Part shown: one piece after another, positions 53,405-62,313 of the stretch | How the letters are laid out: the number at the start of each line of letters is the position of its first letter | Numbering within the stretch: position 1 is the first letter of the stretch | Assembly (NCBI RefSeq): GCF_000236035.1 | Contig: NZ_JH393257.1 | Location: 430,938-494,937 of the forward strand | Source: Vreelandella boliviensis LC1 | Lineage (GTDB): Bacteria > Pseudomonadota > Gammaproteobacteria > Pseudomonadales > Halomonadaceae | Reading direction: 5' to 3' | Length of the DNA: 64,000 nucleotides | Made by a program: the position numbers and the translations under genes | The notes under the pieces: model-generated | Told to the model about the DNA's origin: nothing | Databases searched by the model: none | What the model saw: the letters and a program-made list of their open reading frames with translations, nothing else

Positions 53405-55198
53405 ATGGCAGTAACGTATTTGGGCGCTGGTCGGCTGGTTTCGGCGCTGGCACTGATGTTGATCGGATCTGCTGCGGTTGCTGAGCAGTCTGTCAACGAT
53501 GAACAGCCTTTGCGAGTCGAACAACTGCAGCGCTGTGGCAACCTGCTGCAACTGGATAGGCAAGCGTTCTGCCTGCGTGTCAGTGGGCTTGAGAATGGCG
53601 ATTTTCAGCTGAAGCTGAACGGCACAGCGCTTCGGCCAGATAACATCACTCACGACAACGACCGGGTGCGTGTAAGCATCAGCAGCGCTGATGCACAAAG
53701 CGGCCCACTATGGTTTGAGCAGCGTGAGCAGTCCAGCAACCCGGTTTGGCTCAGTCTTAACGGCAGTCACGTAGTCGCCGCCACGGATCAAGAGGTGGCG
53801 AAGAACATGGATGGCATCACCACCTACGTGGATCTGGTCAGCCTGATTATTGAAGAGAGCCACGATGGCGCCGAGGAAGCCCAGCGTTTGGCAGAGAAGT
53901 ACGACGCCGAAGTCGTCGGTATGATCCCACCGCTCAACACCTATCAGCTGCGCTTGCCCGCCAACAACCTGGAACAGCGCGACGCGCTGGTACTTAGGCT
54001 GGGCAGCGAAGTGAGCGTGGATGCGGTGGTGGTCGAAGAGTCGGGGGCAGAAGAAAGCATTGAGAGCGAGATTGAAAAGCCGCCCGCTGCGGATAATAAG
54101 GAGTGGGCGTCGAACCGCTTTCTGGATGCCGTGAACTATTACCAGCGACGCCTATCACGGCAGGGCCACGGCGGGGGTATCGAGACGCAGCCCATACGTA
54201 TTGGCGTCATCGAGCGCGAGGTGGACTTCGACGCGCCGGATTTTGCCGATTACCTGGGCGACTGCCGCACTGACTCAACGAGAACCTGCGTTTATGCCCG
54301 CGATGCGGCTAAGCCCGACGGGCATGGCACAACGGTCGCCGGGGTATTTGCCGCTGCCTGGAATGAAGGCGGCAATAGCGGTTTTTTACGCGGATTGGAC
54401 GACGTGGGCCCTGGCTTTGATGTAATTGTGGATCGCAATTCAGATGCAGGCATTACGGCGAATGTTGCGGCTTCAGTCAATCTGGTGGAGGACGGCGTAC
54501 GCGTGCTCAACTGGAGTTGGGGCATCCACCGAGTAGGCGCCATCGACATAAACGGGAAGGAGATCGATTCGCTAGTACGCTCCGGCATCGCCATGAGCGG
54601 TTACGAAGAGCTGCTCGAAGAGTTTTTCCTATGGCTGCGCCGCGAACACCCCGATGTGGTGGTCGTGAACTCAGCAGGCAATGCTTCGTCATTTTCGGGA
54701 AGTGACGATTATCGCCTGCCCTCCTCGTTTATTACCGACCAACTGTTTGTGGTGGGAGGGCATCAACGCAGCGATGAGGATGTTCAGATTGACGATCCCC
54801 GCTACGTGGTCAAACGTAACGCATCCAATATCGATATGCGGGTTGATATAACCGCAGCGGCCTGTGTGCGGGGCTCTTCCCTGGTAGAAGGTGAGCAAGG
54901 CGAAGTCCATTGCGGAACATCCTACGCGACGCCTCTAGTCGCCGGCCTATTGGCGGCAATGATGTCGATTGACCCCGAGCTTACCCCGGCACAATTACGC
55001 ATGCTACTTCGCCGCAGCGCCATGACGATCGGGGAAGAGTTCGATTTCGAGCCGACAGACGCGGATGACCTAACCGCACCGATACTGCCATCGGAACGAG
55101 CTAACGAGCTGAACCACCCTGATATAGGCCTTTCCGCTCGGTTGGATATGTACAAGGCGCTGGATCTAACGGTGCAAAGTCTGGATAGGGATCGCTAG
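53405..55198 (+). CDS. Subtilisin-like (S8) peptidase with Asp-to-Glu change
   Basis: A 597-residue exported protein: signal peptide (to 'AAVA-EQS'), a 200-residue N-terminal region with a propeptide-like 'EEAQRLAEKYDAEVVGMIP', and an S8 domain from about 262. H307 (DGHGTTVAG), oxyanion N426 (NSAGN) and S506 (CGTSYATP) are in place. The usual catalytic Asp (V-I-D-T-G) is E270 (V-I-E-R-E-V-D). It may be a weak or altered protease or a pseudoprotease. GGAG precedes the ATG. It is monocistronic and follows msrQ by 103 bp. Confidence 0.85.
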   Translation: MAVTYLGAGRLVSALALMLIGSAAVAEQSVNDEQPLRVEQLQRCGNLLQLDRQAFCLRVSGLENGDFQLKLNGTALRPDNITHDNDRVRVSISSADAQSGPLWFEQREQSSNPVWLSLNGSHVVAATDQEVAKNMDGITTYVDLVSLIIEESHDGAEEAQRLAEKYDAEVVGMIPPLNTYQLRLPANNLEQRDALVLRLGSEVSVDAVVVEESGAEESIESEIEKPPAADNKEWASNRFLDAVNYYQRRLSRQGHGGGIETQPIRIGVIEREVDFDAPDFADYLGDCRTDSTRTCVYARDAAKPDGHGTTVAGVFAAAWNEGGNSGFLRGLDDVGPGFDVIVDRNSDAGITANVAASVNLVEDGVRVLNWSWGIHRVGAIDINGKEIDSLVRSGIAMSGYEELLEEFFLWLRREHPDVVVVNSAGNASSFSGSDDYRLPSSFITDQLFVVGGHQRSDEDVQIDDPRYVVKRNASNIDMRVDITAAACVRGSSLVEGEQGEVHCGTSYATPLVAGLLAAMMSIDPELTPAQLRMLLRRSAMTIGEEFDFEPTDADDLTAPILPSERANELNHPDIGLSARLDMYKALDLTVQSLDRDR

Positions 55199-55218
55199 GC
55201 CAGATAAATCAGCCAAAC

Positions 55219-55245
55219 AAAGCCCAGCTAACGGGATGGGCTTTT
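55219..55245 (+). terminator. Rho-independent terminator after the S8 peptidase
   Basis: Stem AAAGCCCA / TGGGCTTT with a ten-base loop, followed by TTGCC; a short T-tail overlaps the stem. Confidence 0.65.
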
Positions 55246-55301
55246 GCCGAGCAAGCACTTTGCGAAGATGGTTACGAAAAGCCGCCACTGTTTGCAGAGT
55301 T

Positions 55302-56162
55302 CTAGCCGCCCCGAGCCCCCAGAAGCTGATTAAGCACCCGCGATTCCAGCACAAAGGGAACGGACATATGATCTTCGCCTTCCACGCGGTAAAAGCTACT
55401 TCGCAAACCGTATGCCGACAGGTCTTCCAGCCGCTGATAAAGCTGACGGGCATCCTGCTGGTTCTGCAGGGAGTCGTTGTCGGCCACGATCAATGACAAG
55501 CTGCGATGGATAACATTGGCCTCTCCAGCTTCAACCTGTTGCCTGAAGTCACGTTCATGTTTCAACAGATAGCTATTATCCCACCACAGGCTGGGACTGG
55601 CGGCGACAATGTGGTTAAACATATCTGGCCGGGTAAACAGGGTATAGATTGCAAACATACCGCCAAAAGAGTGGCCGTAAAGACTTTGGTGGTGAGGATC
55701 CACAGGAAAGCGCTCGGCGACGGCTGGCATCAGGCTGTGCTCGATAAAATCCAACAGCTCATCCTGCCCGCCCTGAGGTGGCGTGTTCTGCTCCTCTGCC
55801 ACTGGCGGTGATAAATCGTAGGAGCGCCGCAGGAAGTTATGCGGCGCTTCACCCGGATAAGCGATGCCCACAATAAGGGCCTGACGAAACGGCTCTTGTG
55901 CCCGCTTGGCCTCATGCAAGGAAGCGAAATAAGCGTTGCCATCCAACACATAGATGACCGGGTAACCGCCGCTATCAGGCACCTCGCCTTCCGGTTTGCT
56001 GATAAGGATACGATAGGTGGCACCCTGATCGTTTTGCACCGTCCATTCCAGCGTCTGATCTAGGGTCACTTGACGTTCAACCGTTATTGGCGACGCCTGT
56101 GCTTGCGGCGCCGTCAACAAGAGCAACCCGGTAAACACTAAACTACTCACGAACAGTTGCAT
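55302..56162 (-). CDS. IroE-like siderophore esterase
   Basis: A 286-residue exported alpha/beta hydrolase of the Fes/IroE esterase group (PF00756). Nucleophile elbow 'YGHSFGGMFAIY', a 'SPSLWWDNS' loop and the catalytic His in 'GEDHMSVP' are visible. Such enzymes open trilactone or ester siderophores to free iron. The start at 56162 gives a clean signal peptide (MQLFVSSLVFTG...AQA); an ATG 57 bp upstream overlaps the receptor gene. It is the last gene of the FecI-FecR-receptor unit, pointing to a catecholate-like substrate. Confidence 0.85.
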   Translation of the reverse strand: MQLFVSSLVFTGLLLLTAPQAQASPITVERQVTLDQTLEWTVQNDQGATYRILISKPEGEVPDSGGYPVIYVLDGNAYFASLHEAKRAQEPFRQALIVGIAYPGEAPHNFLRRSYDLSPPVAEEQNTPPQGGQDELLDFIEHSLMPAVAERFPVDPHHQSLYGHSFGGMFAIYTLFTRPDMFNHIVAASPSLWWDNSYLLKHERDFRQQVEAGEANVIHRSLSLIVADNDSLQNQQDARQLYQRLEDLSAYGLRSSFYRVEGEDHMSVPFVLESRVLNQLLGARGG

Positions 56163-56193
56163 GACTCGTTGCCCTCGCGATTCTATCGCTTCA

Positions 56194-58602
56194 TCACCAT
56201 TGGTAAGCGATGCTACCAATCAGGCTGCGACCAGCGCCGCGATAACAATAAATGCCTTCACAGGAGATATGCTCCTCATCTGTTACGTTAGTGGCGTTGA
56301 GGCTGGCACGCACACCCTGTAAAGAGCCCGCGAAATCATAGTGAGCCGCCATATCAATCAGGCTGTATGCACCGTTTTCATTGCTGTTGGCGTTATCAAT
56401 GTACTCACTCCCGGTGTAGCGCACCCCACCGGACAGATGCAGTCGTTCCAACGCAGGAACGCGATAATCCACCCAAAGGGACGCCAGATGGCGTGGGGTA
56501 TTCGCCAAGTCACTCCCCTCGTTGCCATCATTGTCTGCGGTGATTTCGCTGCGGTTATAGTTGTAACTTGCGGTCATGCGCAGGTTATCGGTGACATTCC
56601 CAACAGCCTCAAGCTCCAGCCCACGAGTGCGCACTTCTCCGGTTTGGATTTGAAACAGCGGATTGTCCAGGTCGTTGGTTTTACGGTTGATTTCATCGAT
56701 CTGGTAGATCGCCGCAGTCAGCATCGCGTCACTACCTGCTGGCTGGTATTTCAACCCCAGCTCAAACTGCTCGCCTTCGGTGGGATCAAAGTCATTGCCG
56801 CTCGCATCAGTGCCGCTCTCAGGCAAAAACGACTGCGCATAGCTAAAGTACGGAGATAGCCCTGAATCGAAGGCATAAAGTGCGCCAAAGCGCCAAGTGT
56901 TCTGCTCATCTTGGCTTTCACTGGTAGTACCGGTGAGATGGTTGTGCGTCTCATCTTGCACCCAATCGCGACGCAGGCCTGCGGTCAAACGCCAGTTATC
57001 GAGTTTAATCTGATCCTGTAAATAAAGACCTCTGCGATGGTTTTTACCACTGTCGTTTGTCCAAACGTTACTCGGCTGAGCGATAGGCTGACTATAATCC
57101 GGGTTGTCGATATCGATCGACGGCGCGCTGCCACCAGCATAAATAACATCGTTCTCAAGATAGGAGTAATCGACGCCTAACATCACTTGATGCTCCACCG
57201 CGCCCTGATCAAAGGTCGCCATAAGCCGGGTGTCGGTGCTAAGCGACTCCATCTCTTCGTAAAGGCCTACACTGCTACGGCTTAGCGTTGTACCGGCTAA
57301 GGTGCCAGCTGAAAGGTACTGGTTGGTGGCATCCACCTGACCGTAGCGTACATTCTGCTGCAGTTGCAGTTGGTCACTCCAACGGTGGTTAAATTCATAG
57401 CCCAGAGCCCACTGCTCTTGCTCCAGCTTGTCGTAGTCTTCATCGCCAGCCCAAAAATGGGTCAGGTTATCACCATCCTGATAAGGGCGTGGTGAAGCGG
57501 AAGTCTGGCGCTCCTGATACTGTGTAATAAAGGTAATATCGGTACGTTCGCTCATCTGCCAATGGAGAGTTGGCGCCAGCAGGGTGACGTCATTATCCAC
57601 CTGTTCGATATCTGTTTGTGCATCGCGCATAACCCCCACCAAGCGGTACTGCACACCGCTGCCTATATCTCCCCCCACATCGAACTGGCCTTGCAGATGG
57701 TCATGACTCCCGACCTGCAACTGCACTTCCTTCGTCGCATCTACCTGCGGACGTTTGCTGACCCGGTTCACCAACCCACCGGGTGAAAGCTGACCATAGT
57801 GCATCGAATCGGGGCCTTTAACCACCTCAATGCGCTCCAGGTTATAGGGCACGGTAGAATAGTAAGAGAGCCAGCCGCTATTGGGTTGGCGCAAGCCATC
57901 AAGAAAATCGCCATGATATACCGTCGGGAACCCCCTCACCGAGATCAAGTCAAAGCGCGGATCCATCCCCGATGCTTCCACTCGAACCCCTGCCGTATAG
58001 GCCACCGCCTGCTCTACGGACGACGGCTGACGGTCACGAAGCTGCTCTTCGGTGACCACACTGATGCTTTGCGCAAGCTCTATCAGCGGTGTATCGGTTT
58101 TGCTACCCGCCGAGGTGCTAAAGGCCAAATAACCGTCACTACTGATTCGGCTACCCACCACCTCGACGGTATCCAACACCATGTTTTCTGCGCTACCCGC
58201 TTTTTCCATGACATAGTCCGCAGGCCCCCGCTTGACCACTTTCAAACCACTGCCCTGAAGCAACTGGGCAAACCCCTCCTCCACGCTATAACGCCCATTC
58301 AATCCAACACTGTGCAGTTCATCAGTGAGATAAGCCGAAAAAGACAACACAACGCCCGCATGACTGGCAAACTGACTCAATACACTGCCCAGTGATCCCG
58401 GTGCGATGCTGTATGCCTGCTGGTTAGCAGCCTGTTGCGCCTGCCCGTCCGCTGTTTGCGCCTGTGCTGCCTGAAGGGGCAACAGCACCATCGAACTCAC
58501 TAGGGCACAACCCAGTGCGATGCCGCCAAGCGTGCACACCTGTTTGCCATGGTGATATCGAAAGGATATGTGTGTCTTGTTGGGGTTAAGAGGTATTGTC
58601 AT
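56194..58602 (-). CDS. TonB-dependent siderophore receptor with STN signalling domain
   Basis: An 802-residue transducer-type receptor. After the signal peptide (to 'AQA-QTAD') comes an STN domain (about 60-130: 'GSLGSVLSQFASHAGVVLSF'), which contacts the anti-sigma FecR; then a plug ('ISVRGFPTVYHGDF', 'ERIEVVKGPDSMHYG') and the barrel ending 'GSIAYQW'. A Cys-x4-Cys pair near the end parallels the receptor at 1-263. It is the FpvA/FoxA-type class that imports a ferric siderophore and signals to its own sigma factor. The esterase gene follows 31 bp later. Confidence 0.95.
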   Translation of the reverse strand: MTIPLNPNKTHISFRYHHGKQVCTLGGIALGCALVSSMVLLPLQAAQAQTADGQAQQAANQQAYSIAPGSLGSVLSQFASHAGVVLSFSAYLTDELHSVGLNGRYSVEEGFAQLLQGSGLKVVKRGPADYVMEKAGSAENMVLDTVEVVGSRISSDGYLAFSTSAGSKTDTPLIELAQSISVVTEEQLRDRQPSSVEQAVAYTAGVRVEASGMDPRFDLISVRGFPTVYHGDFLDGLRQPNSGWLSYYSTVPYNLERIEVVKGPDSMHYGQLSPGGLVNRVSKRPQVDATKEVQLQVGSHDHLQGQFDVGGDIGSGVQYRLVGVMRDAQTDIEQVDNDVTLLAPTLHWQMSERTDITFITQYQERQTSASPRPYQDGDNLTHFWAGDEDYDKLEQEQWALGYEFNHRWSDQLQLQQNVRYGQVDATNQYLSAGTLAGTTLSRSSVGLYEEMESLSTDTRLMATFDQGAVEHQVMLGVDYSYLENDVIYAGGSAPSIDIDNPDYSQPIAQPSNVWTNDSGKNHRRGLYLQDQIKLDNWRLTAGLRRDWVQDETHNHLTGTTSESQDEQNTWRFGALYAFDSGLSPYFSYAQSFLPESGTDASGNDFDPTEGEQFELGLKYQPAGSDAMLTAAIYQIDEINRKTNDLDNPLFQIQTGEVRTRGLELEAVGNVTDNLRMTASYNYNRSEITADNDGNEGSDLANTPRHLASLWVDYRVPALERLHLSGGVRYTGSEYIDNANSNENGAYSLIDMAAHYDFAGSLQGVRASLNATNVTDEEHISCEGIYCYRGAGRSLIGSIAYQW

Positions 58603-58686
58603 CGCTATCTCGTCAATTCCAGAGTCTATAGATTTATCTCTGGGTCGAACGAGATCGAAAAAGGGACAATAAATAATCCACTTTTT

Positions 58687-59661
58687 TTATCCGATCGCTT
58701 TTATCGTTACCCAATAATGGGTCAGGCGGTCGACGCTAACCGGCAACGCATTGGCAATGGCTTGCAGCGCCCGGTCGGTATCATCAATAGGGAAAGCGCC
58801 TGACACCCTCAGCCCAGCAATGGCGGGATCACAACGCAGCATGCCTGTACGGTAACGGCTCAATTCTGCCACCAAACGGCTCAACGGCCAGTCTACCGCT
58901 ACCAGCAGACCGCGCGTCCAGCTATCCGCCTGGGCGCTGGCGGTGGCAACCTCTACAGAGCGTGAGCTCATCTGTGCCTGCTCTCCGGCAACAAGGCGCT
59001 GTGTCTTGCCACCAGCCGACTGCGGAATCAACTCGACCTCATCCTCCAGCACAGTAACCTGGGTAAAAGTGCCCTGCTTGCGCACGGTGAACGCGGTGCC
59101 CAACGGCACCACAGTGCCCTGCTCGGTATGCACCTGCAGCGCTTCAGCGGCGGCAACGCCTTTCGCCCCTTGGCCCGTGCGAATAAAGATTTCGCCTGCA
59201 TAGAGGCGAATCAACCGAGTGGTCGAGGTTTCCACTACATCCAGCGCGGTGGCAGTATTCAGTACCAATTGCGTACCGTCGGCCAGGGTATATTCGCGGC
59301 GCTCGCCCCGTGCAGTGCGGTGACTAGCCATCCAGCTTTCTACTGGCGCCTGCTGCCAAGCCAACGAACCCAGGACACTGCCGGCTGCCAACAAGGTAAA
59401 ACTGCGCAGCACTGCTCGACGGCTATACCCCTGGCGCTGCTTGATCTGCAACGCATCAAGCGAAGGGGCGCCAGGAATCACCTGCAGTTGCTGACGCAGT
59501 TTTTCCACTTGCTGCCAAGCCTTAGCGTGGGCCGGATCCTCCGCTAACCACGCTTCATGGGCGTGTTTTTGCTGTTCGGTAACCTCCTCCGAGCACAGCA
59601 GCGCATACCAGCGGGCGGCAGACCTGAGGATATCTTTGCGGGCTACCCGGGTATCGCTCAT
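58687..59661 (-). CDS. FecR-family anti-sigma factor
   Basis: A 324-residue inner-membrane protein: N-terminal DUF4880 segment ('AARWYALLCSEEVTEQQ', 'HEAWLAEDPAHAKAWQQVE'), one membrane helix (about 90-107) and the periplasmic FecR domain ('RGERREYTLADGTQLVLNT', 'GEIFIRTG', 'AGEQAQM') with a C-terminal STN-like tail. It carries the siderophore signal from the receptor to the sigma factor. The start at 59661 overlaps the sigma stop (ATGA). Confidence 0.94.
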   Translation of the reverse strand: MSDTRVARKDILRSAARWYALLCSEEVTEQQKHAHEAWLAEDPAHAKAWQQVEKLRQQLQVIPGAPSLDALQIKQRQGYSRRAVLRSFTLLAAGSVLGSLAWQQAPVESWMASHRTARGERREYTLADGTQLVLNTATALDVVETSTTRLIRLYAGEIFIRTGQGAKGVAAAEALQVHTEQGTVVPLGTAFTVRKQGTFTQVTVLEDEVELIPQSAGGKTQRLVAGEQAQMSSRSVEVATASAQADSWTRGLLVAVDWPLSRLVAELSRYRTGMLRCDPAIAGLRVSGAFPIDDTDRALQAIANALPVSVDRLTHYWVTIKAIG

Positions 59662-60182
59662 AGCGGTTCTTCGCACATCAGTAGCAGGCAGTGCTCGGTG
59701 GCTTTGGCTATGTATTTTTTTACCGAACTGACAGAGACCCCCAAACGCTCGGCGATTTCGGCATAACGAAGTCCTTCCAGGTGGCAAAGCAGAAACGCCT
59801 CGCTGACCTTCTTGCCCAGCCCTTCCAACATTTCATCGACCTGAAACAGGGTTTCCAGAATCAGGGCCTGCTCTTCCGGCGAGATAAACACCGGCTCAGG
59901 TTGCTGCTTCAGGGCTTCCAGCCAGGCTTTTTCCAAAGCATCCCGACGCACAAAATCCACCCACACTCGGCGGGCGATGGTGGTCAGAAAGCTACGCGGT
60001 TCATGGAGTTTACTAATTTGGTCGGCGTTACTCGGAGAGGTGAGAATGCGCAGAAAGGTATCCTGAGCCAGATCAGCCGCCTGCCAGCTACAGCCCGTTT
60101 TGCGCTGCAACCAGTGCTGCAACCAGCCATGGTGAGCACTGTACATCTCGGCCAGCGGCGTACTTTTAGCTGAACCCGGCAT
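59658..60182 (-). CDS. FecI-type ECF sigma factor
   Basis: A 174-residue ECF sigma: region 2 ('WLQRKTGCSWQAADLAQDTF') and region 4 ('SEAFLLCHLEGLRYAEIAER', 'LGVSVSSVKKYIAKA'). It would direct RNA polymerase to the receptor promoter when iron-siderophore is present. A G-rich ribosome-binding site precedes the ATG. Fur-like boxes lie 60-100 bp upstream, consistent with iron repression. FecR is overlapping downstream. Confidence 0.95.
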   Translation of the reverse strand: MPGSAKSTPLAEMYSAHHGWLQHWLQRKTGCSWQAADLAQDTFLRILTSPSNADQISKLHEPRSFLTTIARRVWVDFVRRDALEKAWLEALKQQPEPVFISPEEQALILETLFQVDEMLEGLGKKVSEAFLLCHLEGLRYAEIAERLGVSVSSVKKYIAKATEHCLLLMCEEPL

Positions 60183-60242
60183 TCTCCCCCTCCCAAACGA
60201 TCAGCAAACGGAGGGTAATTCTAATAACAGCAATCAGTTAAT

Positions 60243-60282
60243 ACAAATCATTATTATTTTCTTTACGTACATTATCATTCTC
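60243..60282. promoter_or_regulatory. Tandem Fur boxes upstream of the FecI-type sigma gene
   Basis: Two AT-rich Fur-like 19-mers lie side by side. On the minus strand 60261-60243 matches the consensus at 13 of 19 positions (AATAATAATGATTT), and 60282-60264 has a near-perfect first half (GAGAATGATAAT). They sit 61-100 bp upstream of the sigma start. Confidence 0.7.
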
Positions 60283-60353
60283 TTTAGTGTTGACCCGCTT
60301 ATTGAGCGCTCATTCCTCGACGATGGCGACCGTACACTGTCTAAACCGCACCA

Positions 60354-60407
60354 TCAGTTGAGTCGATGGGCATAGCTCTCGCTTGTGCGAATCGGGCGAA
60401 TATTCAT
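60354..60407 (-). pseudogene. HigA-type antitoxin, N-terminal remnant
   Basis: An ATG preceded by GGGAG opens a 17-codon frame whose first residues (MNIRPIRTSESYAH) match the start of HigA antitoxins (M-x-I-R-P-I-R-T-x-x-x-Y). The frame then stops; the helix-turn-helix is gone. It follows a HigB fragment in the correct order. Coding beyond residue 14 is not conserved. Confidence 0.65.
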
Positions 60408-60421
60408 AGAGTCACTCCCTT

Positions 60422-60529
60422 TCAACTGCTGTTACCCGACAAGCTGGCTCTTGGATATCTTGTCTTGATGTTATGGAAAATCTTCCACTGCGCATGTTTA
60501 TCTTCGTCGACCCAAGCGTACAGCGAACC
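60422..60529 (-). pseudogene. HigB-type toxin remnant
   Basis: A 35-codon fragment (GSLYAWVDEDKHAQWK ... IKTRYPRASLSGN) matches the N-terminal third of HigB mRNA-cleaving toxins, where the pattern is L-x-A-W-x-D-E-x-K-x-A-x-W-K followed by A-S-x-L/G-x-N. Its own start is missing and it stops right after the conserved GN, before the catalytic core. It is followed 14 bp later by a HigA start, the normal higBA order. A decayed type II toxin-antitoxin locus. Confidence 0.7.
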
Positions 60530-60545
60530 TTTTTTGTTTCCCTTT

Positions 60546-61205
60546 TCATCGCCGCCACGATCCTTCCGGCATATCAATGTCACGCTGCGCCTCATCCAGC
60601 GCCTGACGCAATCCTTCCCGATCGTACGGTATACAATAAGCTGGTTTGGCGCGCTCAAAACGCCAGCTTTCGGCAAGCGACCCCACATCAACAACATCGA
60701 AGCCCAGCTGGCGCACCAGGTTTGCGACGATCACCTTGGCCACGTCATCATCCCCCGCTATAGGTAAGGCTCGCCGGGTTCCCGAAGGTAGTGTTTGCCC
60801 GCCTTGCTCCAGATCGGTGGCCAGGATCGCATTGAATGCCTTCACGAGATGGGTACCTGTCAAATGCTGCGCCAACAGTCCACTCGTCGTCGCCCTGCGC
60901 TCATCCAGTTCCGGAATCGACCCATCTCGATCCGGGTAGTAGTTATTGGCGTCCAACACGATCTTGTCACGTAGCGACTCAACTGGAAGATTCGCGTATT
61001 GATGAAAGGGAATGGCGATCAGGATAATGTCACCGAAACCGATGGCCTCTTGCACAGTACCAATTTGTGCACCAATTTTCGGCGGGATGCTGCTGAGTAT
61101 CTGCGGCCCCCGCGAGTTACTGACCATGACCTCATGGCCTGCCGCAATCGTCAGCCGTGCAAACGCTTGCCCGATAAATCCCGCACCAATCACCCCGATC
61201 TGCAT
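60546..61205 (-). CDS. F420-dependent NADP reductase-like protein
   Basis: A 219-residue Rossmann protein of the F420H2:NADP reductase family (PF03807): 'IGVIGAGFIGQAFARL', 'DIILIAIPFHQY', 'DKIVLDANNYY' and 'LVKAFNAILATDL'. In bacteria without F420 these proteins are NADPH-binding reductases of unknown substrate. It is divergent from a LysR gene at 61306, its likely regulator. Confidence 0.88.
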   Translation of the reverse strand: MQIGVIGAGFIGQAFARLTIAAGHEVMVSNSRGPQILSSIPPKIGAQIGTVQEAIGFGDIILIAIPFHQYANLPVESLRDKIVLDANNYYPDRDGSIPELDERRATTSGLLAQHLTGTHLVKAFNAILATDLEQGGQTLPSGTRRALPIAGDDDVAKVIVANLVRQLGFDVVDVGSLAESWRFERAKPAYCIPYDREGLRQALDEAQRDIDMPEGSWRR

Positions 61206-61305
61206 GTCTTTCTCCCGGCAGCTTTAAGATAAACTGCACTTTATTCCTCTACCTATACGTGATAAACATCACCTTAGTTACTTAATCATCTAACAAGAGT
61301 TGATA

Positions 61306-62199
61306 ATGCTGGATCGGCTAACGAGCATGGCTATTTTTGTACGGGTTGCCGATCTTGGCTCCTTCACGGCCGCCGCCGCAGAATTCGGCCTATCGACGCA
61401 GATGGTTTCCAAGCACATCATGGCACTGGAGCAGCAGCTTGGGTCGCGGCTATTGCACCGCACCACACGCAAACAGAGCCTGACCGAGATCGGGCACCTC
61501 TATCATGAGCGTTGCCAAACAATCCTCGCAGAAGTCGAGGCGGCCGATGCAGTGACGAAACAAGCCCAGGCCGAGCCACGGGGCCGTCTCAGAATCAACG
61601 CGCCCGTCACGTTTGGCAGTCAAAGGCTAGTTCCTTTCGTTACCCGCTACCTTCTTGAGTATCCAGAGGTGGAGGTGGATCTCACCTTGTCGGATCGCTT
61701 GGTCGACCCTATTGAGGAAGGCTACGAAGCCGTCATTCGCCTTGGGCCAATCGACGACAGCACCACACTGGTGGCACGTCCGCTTGCTCCCTATCGGCTT
61801 ATCGCCTGTGCCTCACCTACCTATTTAGCTGAACACGGTGAGCCTAAGACACCTGCGGATCTGGTCGAGCATGAGTGCCTGGGCTTCGCCTATGGGTTCG
61901 GCGCTTTGGGCAGAAAGTGGCGTTTCAGTCGCGACAGCTGCACATATGATGTGCCCGTGAATGGGCGGCTACAAATCAACGACTGGAAGGGGCTGCTTCG
62001 CGCAGCCCTGGAGGGGTTCGGCATTACATTGGGCTACGAAGCCGCACTAGCTGAGGAGTTATCCGCCGGGCGGCTGGTGCGCATCTTGCCAGACTATGAG
62101 GGGCCTTCAAGACCCATGCACTTGCTCTACGCCGCCGATCAGCGCATGACACCGAAGCTACGTCATTTTATAGACGATATTGTGACTACATTCTCTTAA
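61306..62199 (+). CDS. LysR-family transcriptional regulator
   Basis: A 297-residue LysR regulator starting MLDRLTSMAIFVRVADLGSF, with helix-turn-helix 'TAAAAEFGLSTQMVSKHIMA', and an effector domain with 'GRLRINAPVTFG' of the large CrgA/DmlR-like branch. The ATG at 61306 is preferred to a TTG six bases upstream. It is divergent from the F420-reductase-like gene (100 bp). Confidence 0.9.
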   Translation: MLDRLTSMAIFVRVADLGSFTAAAAEFGLSTQMVSKHIMALEQQLGSRLLHRTTRKQSLTEIGHLYHERCQTILAEVEAADAVTKQAQAEPRGRLRINAPVTFGSQRLVPFVTRYLLEYPEVEVDLTLSDRLVDPIEEGYEAVIRLGPIDDSTTLVARPLAPYRLIACASPTYLAEHGEPKTPADLVEHECLGFAYGFGALGRKWRFSRDSCTYDVPVNGRLQINDWKGLLRAALEGFGITLGYEAALAEELSAGRLVRILPDYEGPSRPMHLLYAADQRMTPKLRHFIDDIVTTFS

Positions 62200-62313
62200 T
62201 TGTGAACACATTCGCTTAGCCGACTATTGAGGGCGTATCTGCTTCAATCCGTGCCACCTTTGCAGAGAATAGATACCTGACGTCCCCCATCTCGTACTCT
62301 TAGCAAATACTAT

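Noticed and set aside
60473..60763. Plus-strand frame with Pro/His-rich tail in the sigma/F420-reductase gap
   Set aside because: It overlaps the HigB remnant and the end of the reductase in another frame, and has no ribosome-binding site or family motif.
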